DNA of 64,000 bases. It comes from Pseudanabaena sp. Salubria-1. Its GTDB lineage: Bacteria > Cyanobacteriota > Cyanobacteriia > Pseudanabaenales > Pseudanabaenaceae. Of this stretch, positions 53,645 through 62,423 are shown in pieces (position 1 is the stretch's first letter; every line of letters starts with the position of its first letter). The notes under the pieces were generated by a model, which searched no databases, had not been told where the DNA came from, and was given only the letters and a program-made list of their open reading frames with translations. Made by a program: the position numbers and the translations under genes. The stretch covers positions 204,922 through 268,921 of the forward strand of contig JALQCR010000003.1 of NCBI GenBank assembly GCA_023336205.1, in the 5' to 3' direction.

Positions 53645-54838
53645 ATGACACGAATTTGTATCCTTGGTGGTGGTTTTGGCGGTTTGTATACTGCGCTTAA
53701 TCTCTCGCGCCTACCTTGGGCGGTCATGCCTGAAATTATCCTGATCGATAAAAGCGATCGCTTCTTATTCACGCCGTTTCTCTACGAGCTAGTCACAGGA
53801 GAAATGAAAGAATGGGAGATTGCGCCAACTTTTGCTGAATTACTTGCTGATACTGGCATTCAGTTTGTTCAAGGTTTAATTACCAATATTGATTTTGAGT
53901 CAAAACAAGTAGAAGTAAATATTGGACAGAGAACGATATTGGCATACGATCGCCTTGTATTAGCGATCGGTGGTGAAACGCCGATGAATATTGTCGATGG
54001 AGCTTTGGAATATGCAATTCCATTTCGCAATCTGAATGACTTCTATCGTCTTAATAGTAAATTAGAACTATTAGAAGCATCCACTCGTGACAAGATTCGT
54101 GTCTGTATTGCAGGTGGTGGCAGCAGTGGTGTAGAGCTTGCCTGCAAAATCGCCGATCGCCTCAAGGATCGTGGTCGAGTCCGACTCGTTGATCGCAACG
54201 ATAAAATTTTAAGCAACTCCACGGACGCAAATAGACAGATAGCTGAATTAGCCCTCTCAAAACGTGGGGTCTGGACTGACTTGAATACCAGAGTCTCGCA
54301 AGTAAATGATGGTGAAGTTACCCTTGACTACAGCGACGGAAGTGACACCCTACCTGTTGATATTATCTTATGGACAGTGGGAAGCACTTTCTCGAAAATG
54401 CTTCAGAGTCTACCTGTTGAACATGGTCGGCAAGGGGCGATCGCTACAGAGACAACCTTGCAAGTTAAGGGGTATTCCGATGTATTCGCGATCGGAGACT
54501 TAGCAAGTTGTTTTGACTCTAATTCTAGTCTGCTCCCCGCCACCGCACAGGTCGCCTTCCAGCAGTCCCAGTATTGCGCTTGGAATGTTTGGGCTAGCCT
54601 TAATCAAAAAGCACTTGTTCCCTTTAGCTATATTCCCCTCGGCGAATTTATTAGTTTAGGGATTGACGGAGCAACAGCCTCAATTTTTGGTAAGTTCAGC
54701 ATTGATGGATTGCCAGCCCATGTGATGAGACGACTGGCTTATTTATTAAGGATGCCAACTACGCAGCATCAATGGAAGCTCGGCACACATTGGTTGACAA
54801 AACCCTTGATTGAGATGTTTAGAAAATCTGTAAAATAA
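53645..54838 (+). CDS. ndbB: Type II NAD(P)H:quinone oxidoreductase, NdbB/NDC1 type
   Basis: The 397-residue flavoprotein has two dinucleotide folds, CILGGGFGGLYTALNLSRLP for FAD and RVCIAGGGSSGVELACKIAD for NAD(P)H. It also has FTPFLYELVTGEMKEWEIAP, DIILWTVGS and VFAIGDLASC, as in Synechocystis NdbB and plant NDC1. NdbB reduces demethylphylloquinone before its methylation in vitamin K1 synthesis. I use ATG 53645; a start nine codons earlier is possible. The C-terminal part (about 340-397) may touch the membrane. A palindrome follows the stop directly. Confidence 0.83.
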   Translation: MTRICILGGGFGGLYTALNLSRLPWAVMPEIILIDKSDRFLFTPFLYELVTGEMKEWEIAPTFAELLADTGIQFVQGLITNIDFESKQVEVNIGQRTILAYDRLVLAIGGETPMNIVDGALEYAIPFRNLNDFYRLNSKLELLEASTRDKIRVCIAGGGSSGVELACKIADRLKDRGRVRLVDRNDKILSNSTDANRQIAELALSKRGVWTDLNTRVSQVNDGEVTLDYSDGSDTLPVDIILWTVGSTFSKMLQSLPVEHGRQGAIATETTLQVKGYSDVFAIGDLASCFDSNSSLLPATAQVAFQQSQYCAWNVWASLNQKALVPFSYIPLGEFISLGIDGATASIFGKFSIDGLPAHVMRRLAYLLRMPTTQHQWKLGTHWLTKPLIEMFRKSVK

Positions 54839-54841
54839 AAA

Positions 54842-54884
54842 CCAAAATTGATGCGGCGGGCAAAGCCCGCCGCATCAATTTTGG
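54842..54884 (+). terminator. GC-cored palindrome after ndbB
   Basis: CCAAAATTGATGCGGCGGGC pairs exactly with its mirror around AAA, four bases after the ndbB stop. It probably acts as a terminator although the U-run is poor. Confidence 0.65.
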
Positions 54885-54898
54885 GATCATATAGAATA

Positions 54899-55003
54899 AT
54901 GCCAATTCACAAAAGTGTGGCAACACTTCTGTGAATTAAAACCCAAACCATGTAAGAGTTTTAAAAACACAAAAGGGCTATGCCCTTTTGTGTTTTGGTA
55001 TAA
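54899..55003. repeat. AATACCAA-bounded double-hairpin repeat, copy F
   Basis: This copy is in the reverse order of copy A (AATTCACAAAAGTGTGGCAA hairpin first, ATACCAA end last). It finishes three bases before the start codon of the next gene, occupying the place of its ribosome site. Confidence 0.8.
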
Positions 55004-55006
55004 TTT

Positions 55007-56611
55007 ATGAATAATTCTCCGTCGAATTCCCCACAATCAATATCGTGGCTTGATCGTTTAGGCAACTGGAATCCTCAACTACTGCGGGAAATTCGCGGCA
55101 AGCTGAAATTGCGTAATCTCATCGTAGCGATCGGGTTATCTTTGCTATTCCAGATTTTGCTACTTTTGTTTTACAGCCAGCCTATACCGAGTGAAGAATG
55201 CTCTGCTCAAATACGCGGATTTGGCTGCGCTACCTCTTGGCAAGTTTGGTGGTTAGAGCAGTTTCGGTTTATTACTTGGTCTGAACCATTTATTTTGTTC
55301 TTGACGGGTGTTTATAGTCTAGTTGCCGATCTTTCGCTAGAAGACTACAAAGGCACTCTCAACTTTATTCGTATTAGTCCGCGATCGAGCATCAATATTC
55401 TGATGGGAAAGATTATGGGTGTGCCATTACTGGCTTACATCTGTATTGGGCTATCGATCCCTTATCACCTGACGGCTGCGATCGGCGCAGGTGTCCCGAT
55501 CGCCTTTTTATGCAGTTTTTATATATTGATGATCGGGACTGCCTTTCTGTTGTTTAGTGCCTCACTATTACTAGCTTTACTAAGTGGTTGGCAAGCAAAG
55601 TTTGGTGGACAGGTATCCGCAGGCGCTTTGTTATTTTCGTTTATTACTTTTATCTGGTTTGCCCCTGCTTTCATGTGGTGGAATATTTTCACCACATGGA
55701 GTTCTTTTAGCAAAGTCTTGGTGGGTGGACAGATCAATCCTATCCAAGCGGAATGGTGGTATTTATCGATTACATCAAATATTTGGACTTCACATATTTT
55801 TACAATTGTAAACTTAGTGCTTTCGAGTTTAGCGATCTGGCGCATTTTAGAAAGGCGCTTCCATAATCCCAATGCCACTTTGGTTAGTAAGGGGCAAAGC
55901 TATATCATGACTACATATTTGCAGATCTTGATTTTGGGCTTTTGTATGCAATCGAGCTTTACCACTGCAAGATCTACAAACTCTTTGGAAATACAATTAA
56001 TTTTGTTGCTGATGATTTATATTGCTAATCTGTTCTTGTTTTTAGCGACGATCGCAGCTTTAACTCCGCAAAGACAAGCACTATTAGACTGGGTGAGATT
56101 TGGAGCATTATCGACCACCGAAGAGCATCCATCGGGCTTTAAATATATTCTGCGAGATCTGATTTGGTCAGACAAAAGCCCTGCACCGATCGCGATCGTC
56201 CTCAATCTTGTATTTACCCAAGTGCCAATTTTGATTTGGGTAAACTCGTGGAGTGATTCAAGTATGCGCGGTAAAGCCATGGTTGTGTTAGCCTCCTTTG
56301 CAATCTCAATACTTTTGGTTGCTCTGATTGCCCAACTAGTTTTATTCCTAAAGACAAGAAACCCTTCCGCATGGTTAGTAGGCATTATTTCTGCATTAAT
56401 TTTTCTACCAGTTTTGATTATGCTAAGCCTATCGATTAGCCCTGATCGCTATGCTGGCTTGTGGCTGTTTTTTGGATATCCTTGGTTAGTTGTTGCAAAT
56501 ATCCAACTTTCCGATATTATTTTGGCATTCGCTGGGCAAATTTCTGTAATAATTGCGCTGACATTGCAGCTAATTTATCAGCTACAACGCGCTAAAATGC
56601 GAGAGACTTAA
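55007..56611 (+). CDS. ABC-2-type membrane permease
   Basis: The 534-residue protein has about twelve membrane segments and the opening WNPQLLREIRGKLKLRNLIV, seen in cyanobacterial ABC-2 permeases. Other conserved phrases are DLSLEDYKGTLNFIRISPRS and, in the second half, HPSGFKYILRDLIWSDKSPA. The two halves resemble each other loosely, consistent with a fused half-permease. The substrate is unknown and no ATPase of the ABC-2 kind is adjacent (the next gene is PotA-type, 90 bases on). The start codon has no ribosome site because a repeat abuts it. Confidence 0.7.
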   Translation: MNNSPSNSPQSISWLDRLGNWNPQLLREIRGKLKLRNLIVAIGLSLLFQILLLLFYSQPIPSEECSAQIRGFGCATSWQVWWLEQFRFITWSEPFILFLTGVYSLVADLSLEDYKGTLNFIRISPRSSINILMGKIMGVPLLAYICIGLSIPYHLTAAIGAGVPIAFLCSFYILMIGTAFLLFSASLLLALLSGWQAKFGGQVSAGALLFSFITFIWFAPAFMWWNIFTTWSSFSKVLVGGQINPIQAEWWYLSITSNIWTSHIFTIVNLVLSSLAIWRILERRFHNPNATLVSKGQSYIMTTYLQILILGFCMQSSFTTARSTNSLEIQLILLLMIYIANLFLFLATIAALTPQRQALLDWVRFGALSTTEEHPSGFKYILRDLIWSDKSPAPIAIVLNLVFTQVPILIWVNSWSDSSMRGKAMVVLASFAISILLVALIAQLVLFLKTRNPSAWLVGIISALIFLPVLIMLSLSISPDRYAGLWLFFGYPWLVVANIQLSDIILAFAGQISVIIALTLQLIYQLQRAKMRET

Positions 56612-56700
56612 TGACTCTAATTTTGGTTTTGCCGCAGCGCAGGTATGAAAAACTAAAGTTTCTGATTTCAAAAGATTAGTAGACGTTTGAGCATCACAAC

Positions 56701-57852
56701 ATGGCACAGTCAACCTCTGCTAAGCAAATCGCCACAACGGGCACAGTCCCCGATGTAGAGCTACAGCGAGTATTTAAAATGTTTGGGGCAAATACCGTTG
56801 TCCAAGGTGTGGATCTGCAAGTGCAGAGAGGTGAGCTTTTTAGCATCTTGGGCCCATCGGGTTGCGGCAAAACAACTTTACTTAGACTAATTGCAGGTTT
56901 TGAGGAGCCATCGGCTGGTGAAGTGCTGATTCAGGGCAATCCCATGACCTATATTCCAGCCTATCAGCGACCAGTAAATACAGTTTTCCAAAGCTATGCT
57001 CTTTTCGGGCATATGACTATTTTTGATAATGTTGCATTTGGCTTGTCAGTGAAAGGAGTTGCCAAGCCAGAAATTCAGCAACGGGCGAAGGATGCGCTCA
57101 AGCTAGTGCGGCTTGACCACATGAGCGATCGCTATCCTAGTCAAATATCTGGTGGTCAGCAGCAACGGGTTGCCCTCGCTCGTGCGCTTGTTAATCGCCC
57201 TAAAGTGATTTTGCTTGATGAGCCATTAGCGGCGCTTGATTTTAAACTCCGTAAAGAACTCCAAGTAGAGCTGTCCAACTTACAGTATGAGTTGGGTATT
57301 TCCTTCATTATGGTTACCCACGATCAAAGTGAAGCTCTGGCAATTTCTTCAAGAATTGCGGTGATGAATCAAGGACGCATCGAGCAGATCGGCACACCAT
57401 CAGAAGTTTACGATCGCCCATCTTCGGCCTTTGTAGCAGACTTTGTGGGCGAAACGAACTTATTTGAATGTCGGGTAATTGAGCAAGATGGTGCGTTTGT
57501 GGAATTGAGATCATCTACTGGTTTAGCGATCGTTGCGGCAAAGCCCAGACATTGGCTCCCGATTCCTGAAGCCGTAGTCAGTGTACGTCCAGAAAAAATC
57601 AAGCTCTCCACCGAATATCCGAACCAGCCATACAATACCTATCGCGGTATTCTCAATAATGTCTTGTATCTAGGCGATCACTCGCAGTTTGTGGTGGATA
57701 TACATGCTAGTGAAAATGTCCCCCCCGTCAGAGTCATGCTAGTACGTTCTAATCACCAAGGCGAAAAGACCCCTCCCTTTGATAGTCAGGTATATGTCTC
57801 ATGGATGCCTGAAGATTGTGTGGCTCTTCCCAAAACTACAGTTGCGACCTAA
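56701..57852 (+). CDS. potA: Spermidine/putrescine ABC transporter ATPase
   Basis: The ATPase energises polyamine uptake. Walker A is GPSGCGKTT (51-59), the signature is ISGGQQQRVALARAL, Walker B is VILLDEPLAALD, and the switch histidine is in MVTHDQSEA. A C-terminal TOBE domain (about 285-375) is typical of PotA. It is followed 19 bases later by potD. No potB or potC permease gene is in the window, so these must be elsewhere. Confidence 0.9.
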   Translation: MAQSTSAKQIATTGTVPDVELQRVFKMFGANTVVQGVDLQVQRGELFSILGPSGCGKTTLLRLIAGFEEPSAGEVLIQGNPMTYIPAYQRPVNTVFQSYALFGHMTIFDNVAFGLSVKGVAKPEIQQRAKDALKLVRLDHMSDRYPSQISGGQQQRVALARALVNRPKVILLDEPLAALDFKLRKELQVELSNLQYELGISFIMVTHDQSEALAISSRIAVMNQGRIEQIGTPSEVYDRPSSAFVADFVGETNLFECRVIEQDGAFVELRSSTGLAIVAAKPRHWLPIPEAVVSVRPEKIKLSTEYPNQPYNTYRGILNNVLYLGDHSQFVVDIHASENVPPVRVMLVRSNHQGEKTPPFDSQVYVSWMPEDCVALPKTTVAT

Positions 57853-57871
57853 ATCCTCCTAAATTTCTATT

Positions 57872-59020
57872 ATGCATATCTCTCGGCGCAAATTTCTTAG
57901 ACAGACTGCCTATGCGACATCGGCGATGGCTAGTGCATCAACTCTGGCAGCTTGTGGCATTTTCGAGAAGAGTCCCCAAGAAACAAAGGCTGGCGGAGAA
58001 GAAGTAGACCGACCAGTTACTCAAGACAAAAGCACTTTATATATCTACGGTTGGGCTACCTACGTTAATAACCAAGAAGTTTTAGCTGATTTCACAAAAG
58101 AAACTGGGATTAAAGTTGTTGGTGATGCCTATGACTCTAATGAAGTCATGCTTGCCAAGCTAGAGGCTTCTGGTGGGCGATCGGGCTATAGCATTATTTA
58201 TCCAAGTGACTATATGGTGACGCAGATGCGAGATTTAAAACTGCTAGCACCGCTTAATAAAAAATTATTACCCAACATCAAAAATATTGCCGCCAATTAT
58301 TTAGATCTACCTCACGATCGCGGCGCTATATTCAGCATCCCTGTAAGTTTGGGTACAACTGGGTTTGCTTATAATGTCGAGGCAGTTAAGTCAATTATTG
58401 GGGAAGAACCATTTGATTGGCGATATCTATGGGATAACAAAGAAAAGCTGCGAATTACCCTAGTTAATGATCCTCGTGAAGTGCTCGGTATGGCTCTCCA
58501 CATCCTAGGGTACTCTTACAACACCAAAGAAGTTTCAAAGATTGAGAAAGCTTTCCAAAAATTACAGGAATTGACACCTGCGATCGCTAACTTCACTACT
58601 GATGCATGGCGAGATCCGCTGGCTTCAGGCGATCTCATGATATGTATGGCATTTTCTGGAGATGCGATCAGTATGGCTAGGCAAGATCCAAACATCAAAT
58701 ATGTCCTGCCCAATAACGGTACATCGATCTGGACAGATACCATGGCAATACCTAGAGGTGCGTCGAATATCGAAGGTGCTCATGCTTGGATAAATTATGT
58801 GATGCGACCTGAAGTTGCCGCTAAAATTAGTGATGCGAATAGTTTTGGGACAACAAATAAATTGGCGAAATCGATGATCCCTGATGATCTAAAAGCGATT
58901 AAGGCTCTGGAACCATCAGAGGAAATTATTGCCAAAAGCGATCGCATAGCTAAGCTCGATGCTGAAACTCTTCAAATCTATGAAGGTTTCTGGACACGTT
59001 TAACAACAGGCTTAGGATAA
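57872..59020 (+). CDS. potD: Spermidine/putrescine-binding protein (PotD/PotF type)
   Basis: The 382-residue lipoprotein begins with a twin-arginine motif (SRRKFLRQ) and lipobox LAAC, cysteine 28. The binding domain starts LYIYGWATYVNNQEVLADFT and has GYSIIYPSDYMVTQM, FDWRYLWD and GTSIWTDTMAIPRGA, as in PotD/PotF. The tryptophan and acidic residues that bind polyamines are in those stretches. It captures polyamines outside the plasma membrane. The use of both Tat and lipid anchor motifs is seen in other cyanobacterial binding proteins. Confidence 0.88.
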   Translation: MHISRRKFLRQTAYATSAMASASTLAACGIFEKSPQETKAGGEEVDRPVTQDKSTLYIYGWATYVNNQEVLADFTKETGIKVVGDAYDSNEVMLAKLEASGGRSGYSIIYPSDYMVTQMRDLKLLAPLNKKLLPNIKNIAANYLDLPHDRGAIFSIPVSLGTTGFAYNVEAVKSIIGEEPFDWRYLWDNKEKLRITLVNDPREVLGMALHILGYSYNTKEVSKIEKAFQKLQELTPAIANFTTDAWRDPLASGDLMICMAFSGDAISMARQDPNIKYVLPNNGTSIWTDTMAIPRGASNIEGAHAWINYVMRPEVAAKISDANSFGTTNKLAKSMIPDDLKAIKALEPSEEIIAKSDRIAKLDAETLQIYEGFWTRLTTGLG

Positions 59021-59103
59021 AAATCCTAGTTTTGAATGTTTCGCCTGCTAAGAGAGACTCTCATAACTTTGTAAAGATCTCGCAATCATTCCTAAAGATT
59101 CAT

Positions 59104-61593
59104 ATGACATCACCACATCCCTCTAATCCAACTAGCAATATTTCTCTAGGCAATAATCCTTTTATCTGGGGAAATATTGCTTTACTTGCTATTGTGCCTT
59201 GGTTATTGGCGCTAAGTATGGCTGGTTTAGCAGTGGGTGATCCTGTTTTTCCTGAGTGGTTTGAGATCTTTCTTTTGGGATTTCCTGCGATCGTACTGGT
59301 GGCTTGGGTGCAGTGGCAACAGCCGATCTCACCATTTAGTTTATGGTTTGTGGCGAAGCCTAGTGAGAGTCTCAGCGATCAAGAGCGGCAGATCCTTACT
59401 CTTGTGAAGCAGCATAGTAATGGTTGGTATGTGACGGGTTGGATTGCTTCGGCTGTTGCCATAGTTATGAGCGCTATATTTTGTAAGATTTATATTTCTG
59501 CACCATTAGCTCAGGCGATCGCGCCATTTCCCTCTGGTTTGCGATTGTTCGGTATTCTGTGGACGGAGATTTTCTTTTTTTTAAGTAATATTATTTTGCA
59601 AGCTGGGATTTCAGCTTTGCGAATTAAATTAACAGCCGATTCAGAGTTAAACGGATTGAAGCCATTTAATCCTGAAAAAATTAAAAGCAGCTTTACAAGT
59701 GTCGGTTGGCAATCTCCCCAGATATTAAAGTTTTTTGAAGAAGATACGATCGCTGGAGTATCAGATGATTCGCCCAAGGTCGAAGTTGCTGAGCCGTCCC
59801 TAGATGTAAATGAATCTCAAGAAGTTCCAGATACTGAGGCAATAGAGCCTAATAATTTGATTGCTGAAGTCGAGCCTGAGGCAGTCTCAGAAATCAATGC
59901 TGTTGAAGATACAGTATGCGAGACTGAGGCGATCTCAGACATCTCAGAAGACTTGCTTGTAGAGCCTCTTGAGTTTGTTAAAGATTCTGAGGTCGAAGAA
60001 TCTTTGGACTTCTCCGAAATTATTGCAGAACCTGAGATTGAGACAATTGCACAAGAAGAATGTATCCAAGAATCTGAAGAATTGGAGCCTATTGAATTTT
60101 TTGCAGCTCCAGAAATTGAGTCTTTAAATGTTATAGATACTTCTTTCGAGGCAGAGATTGAACCTGAGACTAATACAGAAAATGCTGATGTTAGTCTAGA
60201 CCATGATTTTGTTGAAGAAGTTGAAGAATTAGAGGTTAGTGCGATTGCTGCTGAAGAAGCTATAACTGAGATGATTTCTGAAACTGCTGCTGAGCAAGAG
60301 GCTGAATACCTAGAGTTTAGTGAGATCATTGCTGAAGAATCTTTAATTGAGGCAATCTCTGAACCTGAAGTTGAGCAATTTATTGAAGATACCCAAATTG
60401 GCTCAAATATAAACCTAGAAATTGTTCAAGAAACTGAAGAATTAAATCAGTTTGAGCTTATTGAAGATGAAAATTCTGATATTGAAGTTATAGATTCTAC
60501 TGGAGATCAGTCTAATCTGGATGAAGAGATTGATGAAGAAGCTAAGGAGTTAGAAGCTTTTGAGATAGATGAAGAGCCTGAGCTGACGTTTTTAGAAATT
60601 CCAGATGCTAGTCCAGAGTCAAGAATTGAAGAGAATGAGCAAGCTGAGGGGGACTTAGAGGTTTCTGAAGATATTCTCGATGAGCAAATTACTGAAGACT
60701 GTGAAGAATTAGAATATCTTGAGTCTATGGAAAGTTCTGAAGATGAGGAGGTTGCAGATACAGCACTAACAAGTGATATCAATCTGAGTCTGAATTTTTT
60801 AAAAAAGTCTCGTAAAAGTGTAGGTACACCAAAAAAACAAGGGTTTGGGAAACCTATAAAACGCGATATTGTCTCAAGTTCAGACGCTATAGAGCCCAGT
60901 GAGTCTATAAATGCAATAGAGCCAGATGCGATCGCTAATCCTATAATCGAAATTGAGTCTGATCTCGAATTTCCAGTTCCTATCTCAGAGCTAGAGATGA
61001 TTCAAGAGCTTGATGAAGCGCCTAATCTTGAAGCGATCACTACACCAATTGAGCAAGATTTAGTAGCAACTGAAATCAAAGCTCAAGATTTTGACGATGA
61101 ATTAGATGAGCTTATTGCCTTTAATGCTTATGTTGAGAATATTCTAAAAGAATATCTAAATGATAATGACGAAGAATCTAAAAATGAAGAACCGTTGGAT
61201 GAGGAAACCCCTGAACAAATTGATCCATCAATAGTTTTTGATCAAGCTATAGAAGCGACTACGATCGCTAAAGAAAGTATAGAAGCTTTCACTGAAAATC
61301 TACCAGACCTAGAAACTCAAGTTCCGATAGACACGACTGAAGAGGTTTCTAGTAAGGAGAAATCACCCAAAAATCCTGAATTTTTAGTTCAAGAATTTCT
61401 CGTTGATAAGTTTTTTGCAAGAATAGAAGAACTGAATATTGCAGACAAAGCTAGTAAAGCCGCTGTTGAGAAAACTACAGAAAACATCTCAAAACCTGAC
61501 TCTGAGATTGATGAGTTTGCTGACCTTGAGGCGCTACTAGATGGAAAACCTGAAAATTCTGATGCTAGTGATTTAAGCGATCGCAATTCCTGA
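59104..61593 (+). CDS. Membrane protein with a long acidic low-complexity tail
   Basis: I take ATG 59104, giving 829 residues. The first 200 residues have four hydrophobic helices (about 24-44, 53-70, 110-130 and 145-170). The following 600 or so are dominated by Glu, Asp, Ser and Ile with repeated phrases such as EELEPIE, SEIIAEPEIE and EEVEELEV, giving a very low isoelectric point and little order. Cyanobacteria have similar low-complexity-tail membrane proteins of unknown role. A short basic island (SLNFLKKSRKSVGTPKKQGF) breaks the tail near residue 565. The 3' end overlaps pgeF by 21 bases, tail to tail, over a HIP1 site. Confidence 0.7.
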   Translation: MTSPHPSNPTSNISLGNNPFIWGNIALLAIVPWLLALSMAGLAVGDPVFPEWFEIFLLGFPAIVLVAWVQWQQPISPFSLWFVAKPSESLSDQERQILTLVKQHSNGWYVTGWIASAVAIVMSAIFCKIYISAPLAQAIAPFPSGLRLFGILWTEIFFFLSNIILQAGISALRIKLTADSELNGLKPFNPEKIKSSFTSVGWQSPQILKFFEEDTIAGVSDDSPKVEVAEPSLDVNESQEVPDTEAIEPNNLIAEVEPEAVSEINAVEDTVCETEAISDISEDLLVEPLEFVKDSEVEESLDFSEIIAEPEIETIAQEECIQESEELEPIEFFAAPEIESLNVIDTSFEAEIEPETNTENADVSLDHDFVEEVEELEVSAIAAEEAITEMISETAAEQEAEYLEFSEIIAEESLIEAISEPEVEQFIEDTQIGSNINLEIVQETEELNQFELIEDENSDIEVIDSTGDQSNLDEEIDEEAKELEAFEIDEEPELTFLEIPDASPESRIEENEQAEGDLEVSEDILDEQITEDCEELEYLESMESSEDEEVADTALTSDINLSLNFLKKSRKSVGTPKKQGFGKPIKRDIVSSSDAIEPSESINAIEPDAIANPIIEIESDLEFPVPISELEMIQELDEAPNLEAITTPIEQDLVATEIKAQDFDDELDELIAFNAYVENILKEYLNDNDEESKNEEPLDEETPEQIDPSIVFDQAIEATTIAKESIEAFTENLPDLETQVPIDTTEEVSSKEKSPKNPEFLVQEFLVDKFFARIEELNIADKASKAAVEKTTENISKPDSEIDEFADLEALLDGKPENSDASDLSDRNS

Positions 61594-62319
61594 CCATTGT
61601 ACTTGCGGCGCTCTGGGATGTGGATTAGGGTTGTTCAGAAAATAACGTCGATAGGAAAAGAATATTTCCTCATGCTGTAGCGTGCAGTATGGTGCGATCG
61701 CCACATTTTCCACTAACATGCCTAATTCTTGAAGTTGTTGCAATTGTACTTGACGCAAATCGAGCTTGACTCGTTCTGGGTGCTCATCAGGCTGCAATCC
61801 AACTGTTTGATTAATCGTTGCTGTTACCTGTTTTGCCACATCCTGCGACACTTGATAAACACTGCCCGAAATTGCTGGACCAAGCGCCACTCGTAAATCT
61901 GTTAACTCACTGCCTTGATCGCATAATGTCGCGATCGCCTTAGTCACAATCCCCGCAGCTGTGCCGCGCCAACCTGCATGGACAGCCGCAACTGCGCCTA
62001 ACTTGCGATCGCCAATTAACACTGGCACGCAGTCAGCAGTGCAAACCCATACTGACCGATTATTCCCGTTACGCGTTGCCCAAACTCCATCTGCTTCAGG
62101 TAAGTTTGTATTAGGAGTAACCTCGATTTCGTCAGCATGAATTAAGCGATTTCCATGTACTTGTTTAGCGCGATATGCTTTGCCTGATGCTACGAGATGA
62201 TTATGCAATTCAGTCGGCGATTTGGGAGCGTGCGATCGCGTAAAAAATCCATGTTGCCAGTCAGCCAGTAAGTCACAAGTTAGTACACCGTCTCGCCATT
62301 GCCATTGATTTGCGTTCAT
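61573..62319 (-). CDS. pgeF: Laccase-domain protein (PgeF/YfiH family)
   Basis: The 248-residue protein carries the family motifs KQVHGNRLIHA (histidine), VWVCTADCVPVLI (cysteine) and AVHAGWRGTAAGIV (histidine), which bind metal. Members act on purine nucleosides, and the E. coli protein edits peptidoglycan precursors by removing mis-added serine. The starting phrase MNANQWQWRDGVLTCDLLAD is typical. It is a single gene. Confidence 0.9.
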   Translation of the reverse strand: MNANQWQWRDGVLTCDLLADWQHGFFTRSHAPKSPTELHNHLVASGKAYRAKQVHGNRLIHADEIEVTPNTNLPEADGVWATRNGNNRSVWVCTADCVPVLIGDRKLGAVAAVHAGWRGTAAGIVTKAIATLCDQGSELTDLRVALGPAISGSVYQVSQDVAKQVTATINQTVGLQPDEHPERVKLDLRQVQLQQLQELGMLVENVAIAPYCTLQHEEIFFSYRRYFLNNPNPHPRAPQVQWSGIAIA

Positions 62320-62366
62320 TGATTTAGAGTCTTAAAAATAATCAAATGTCAGTACGATCCTAGCCC

Positions 62367-62411
62367 AAAAAGCAGAAGAAGTTGCCCATCGGGCAACTTC
62401 TTCTGCTTTTT
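62367..62411 (-). terminator. Hairpin terminator after the carbonic anhydrase gene
   Basis: AAAAAGCAGAAGAAGTTGCC pairs with its mirror around CATC. On the minus strand it lies 13 bases after the carbonic anhydrase stop and ends in a U-run. It also separates that gene from pgeF. Confidence 0.88.
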
Positions 62412-62423
62412 GAACTAACGATG

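Noticed and set aside
59817..60329. Serine-rich 170-codon minus-strand frame
   Set aside because: It is the antisense of the Glu/Asp-rich tail of the membrane protein, where codon bias keeps the reverse strand open.
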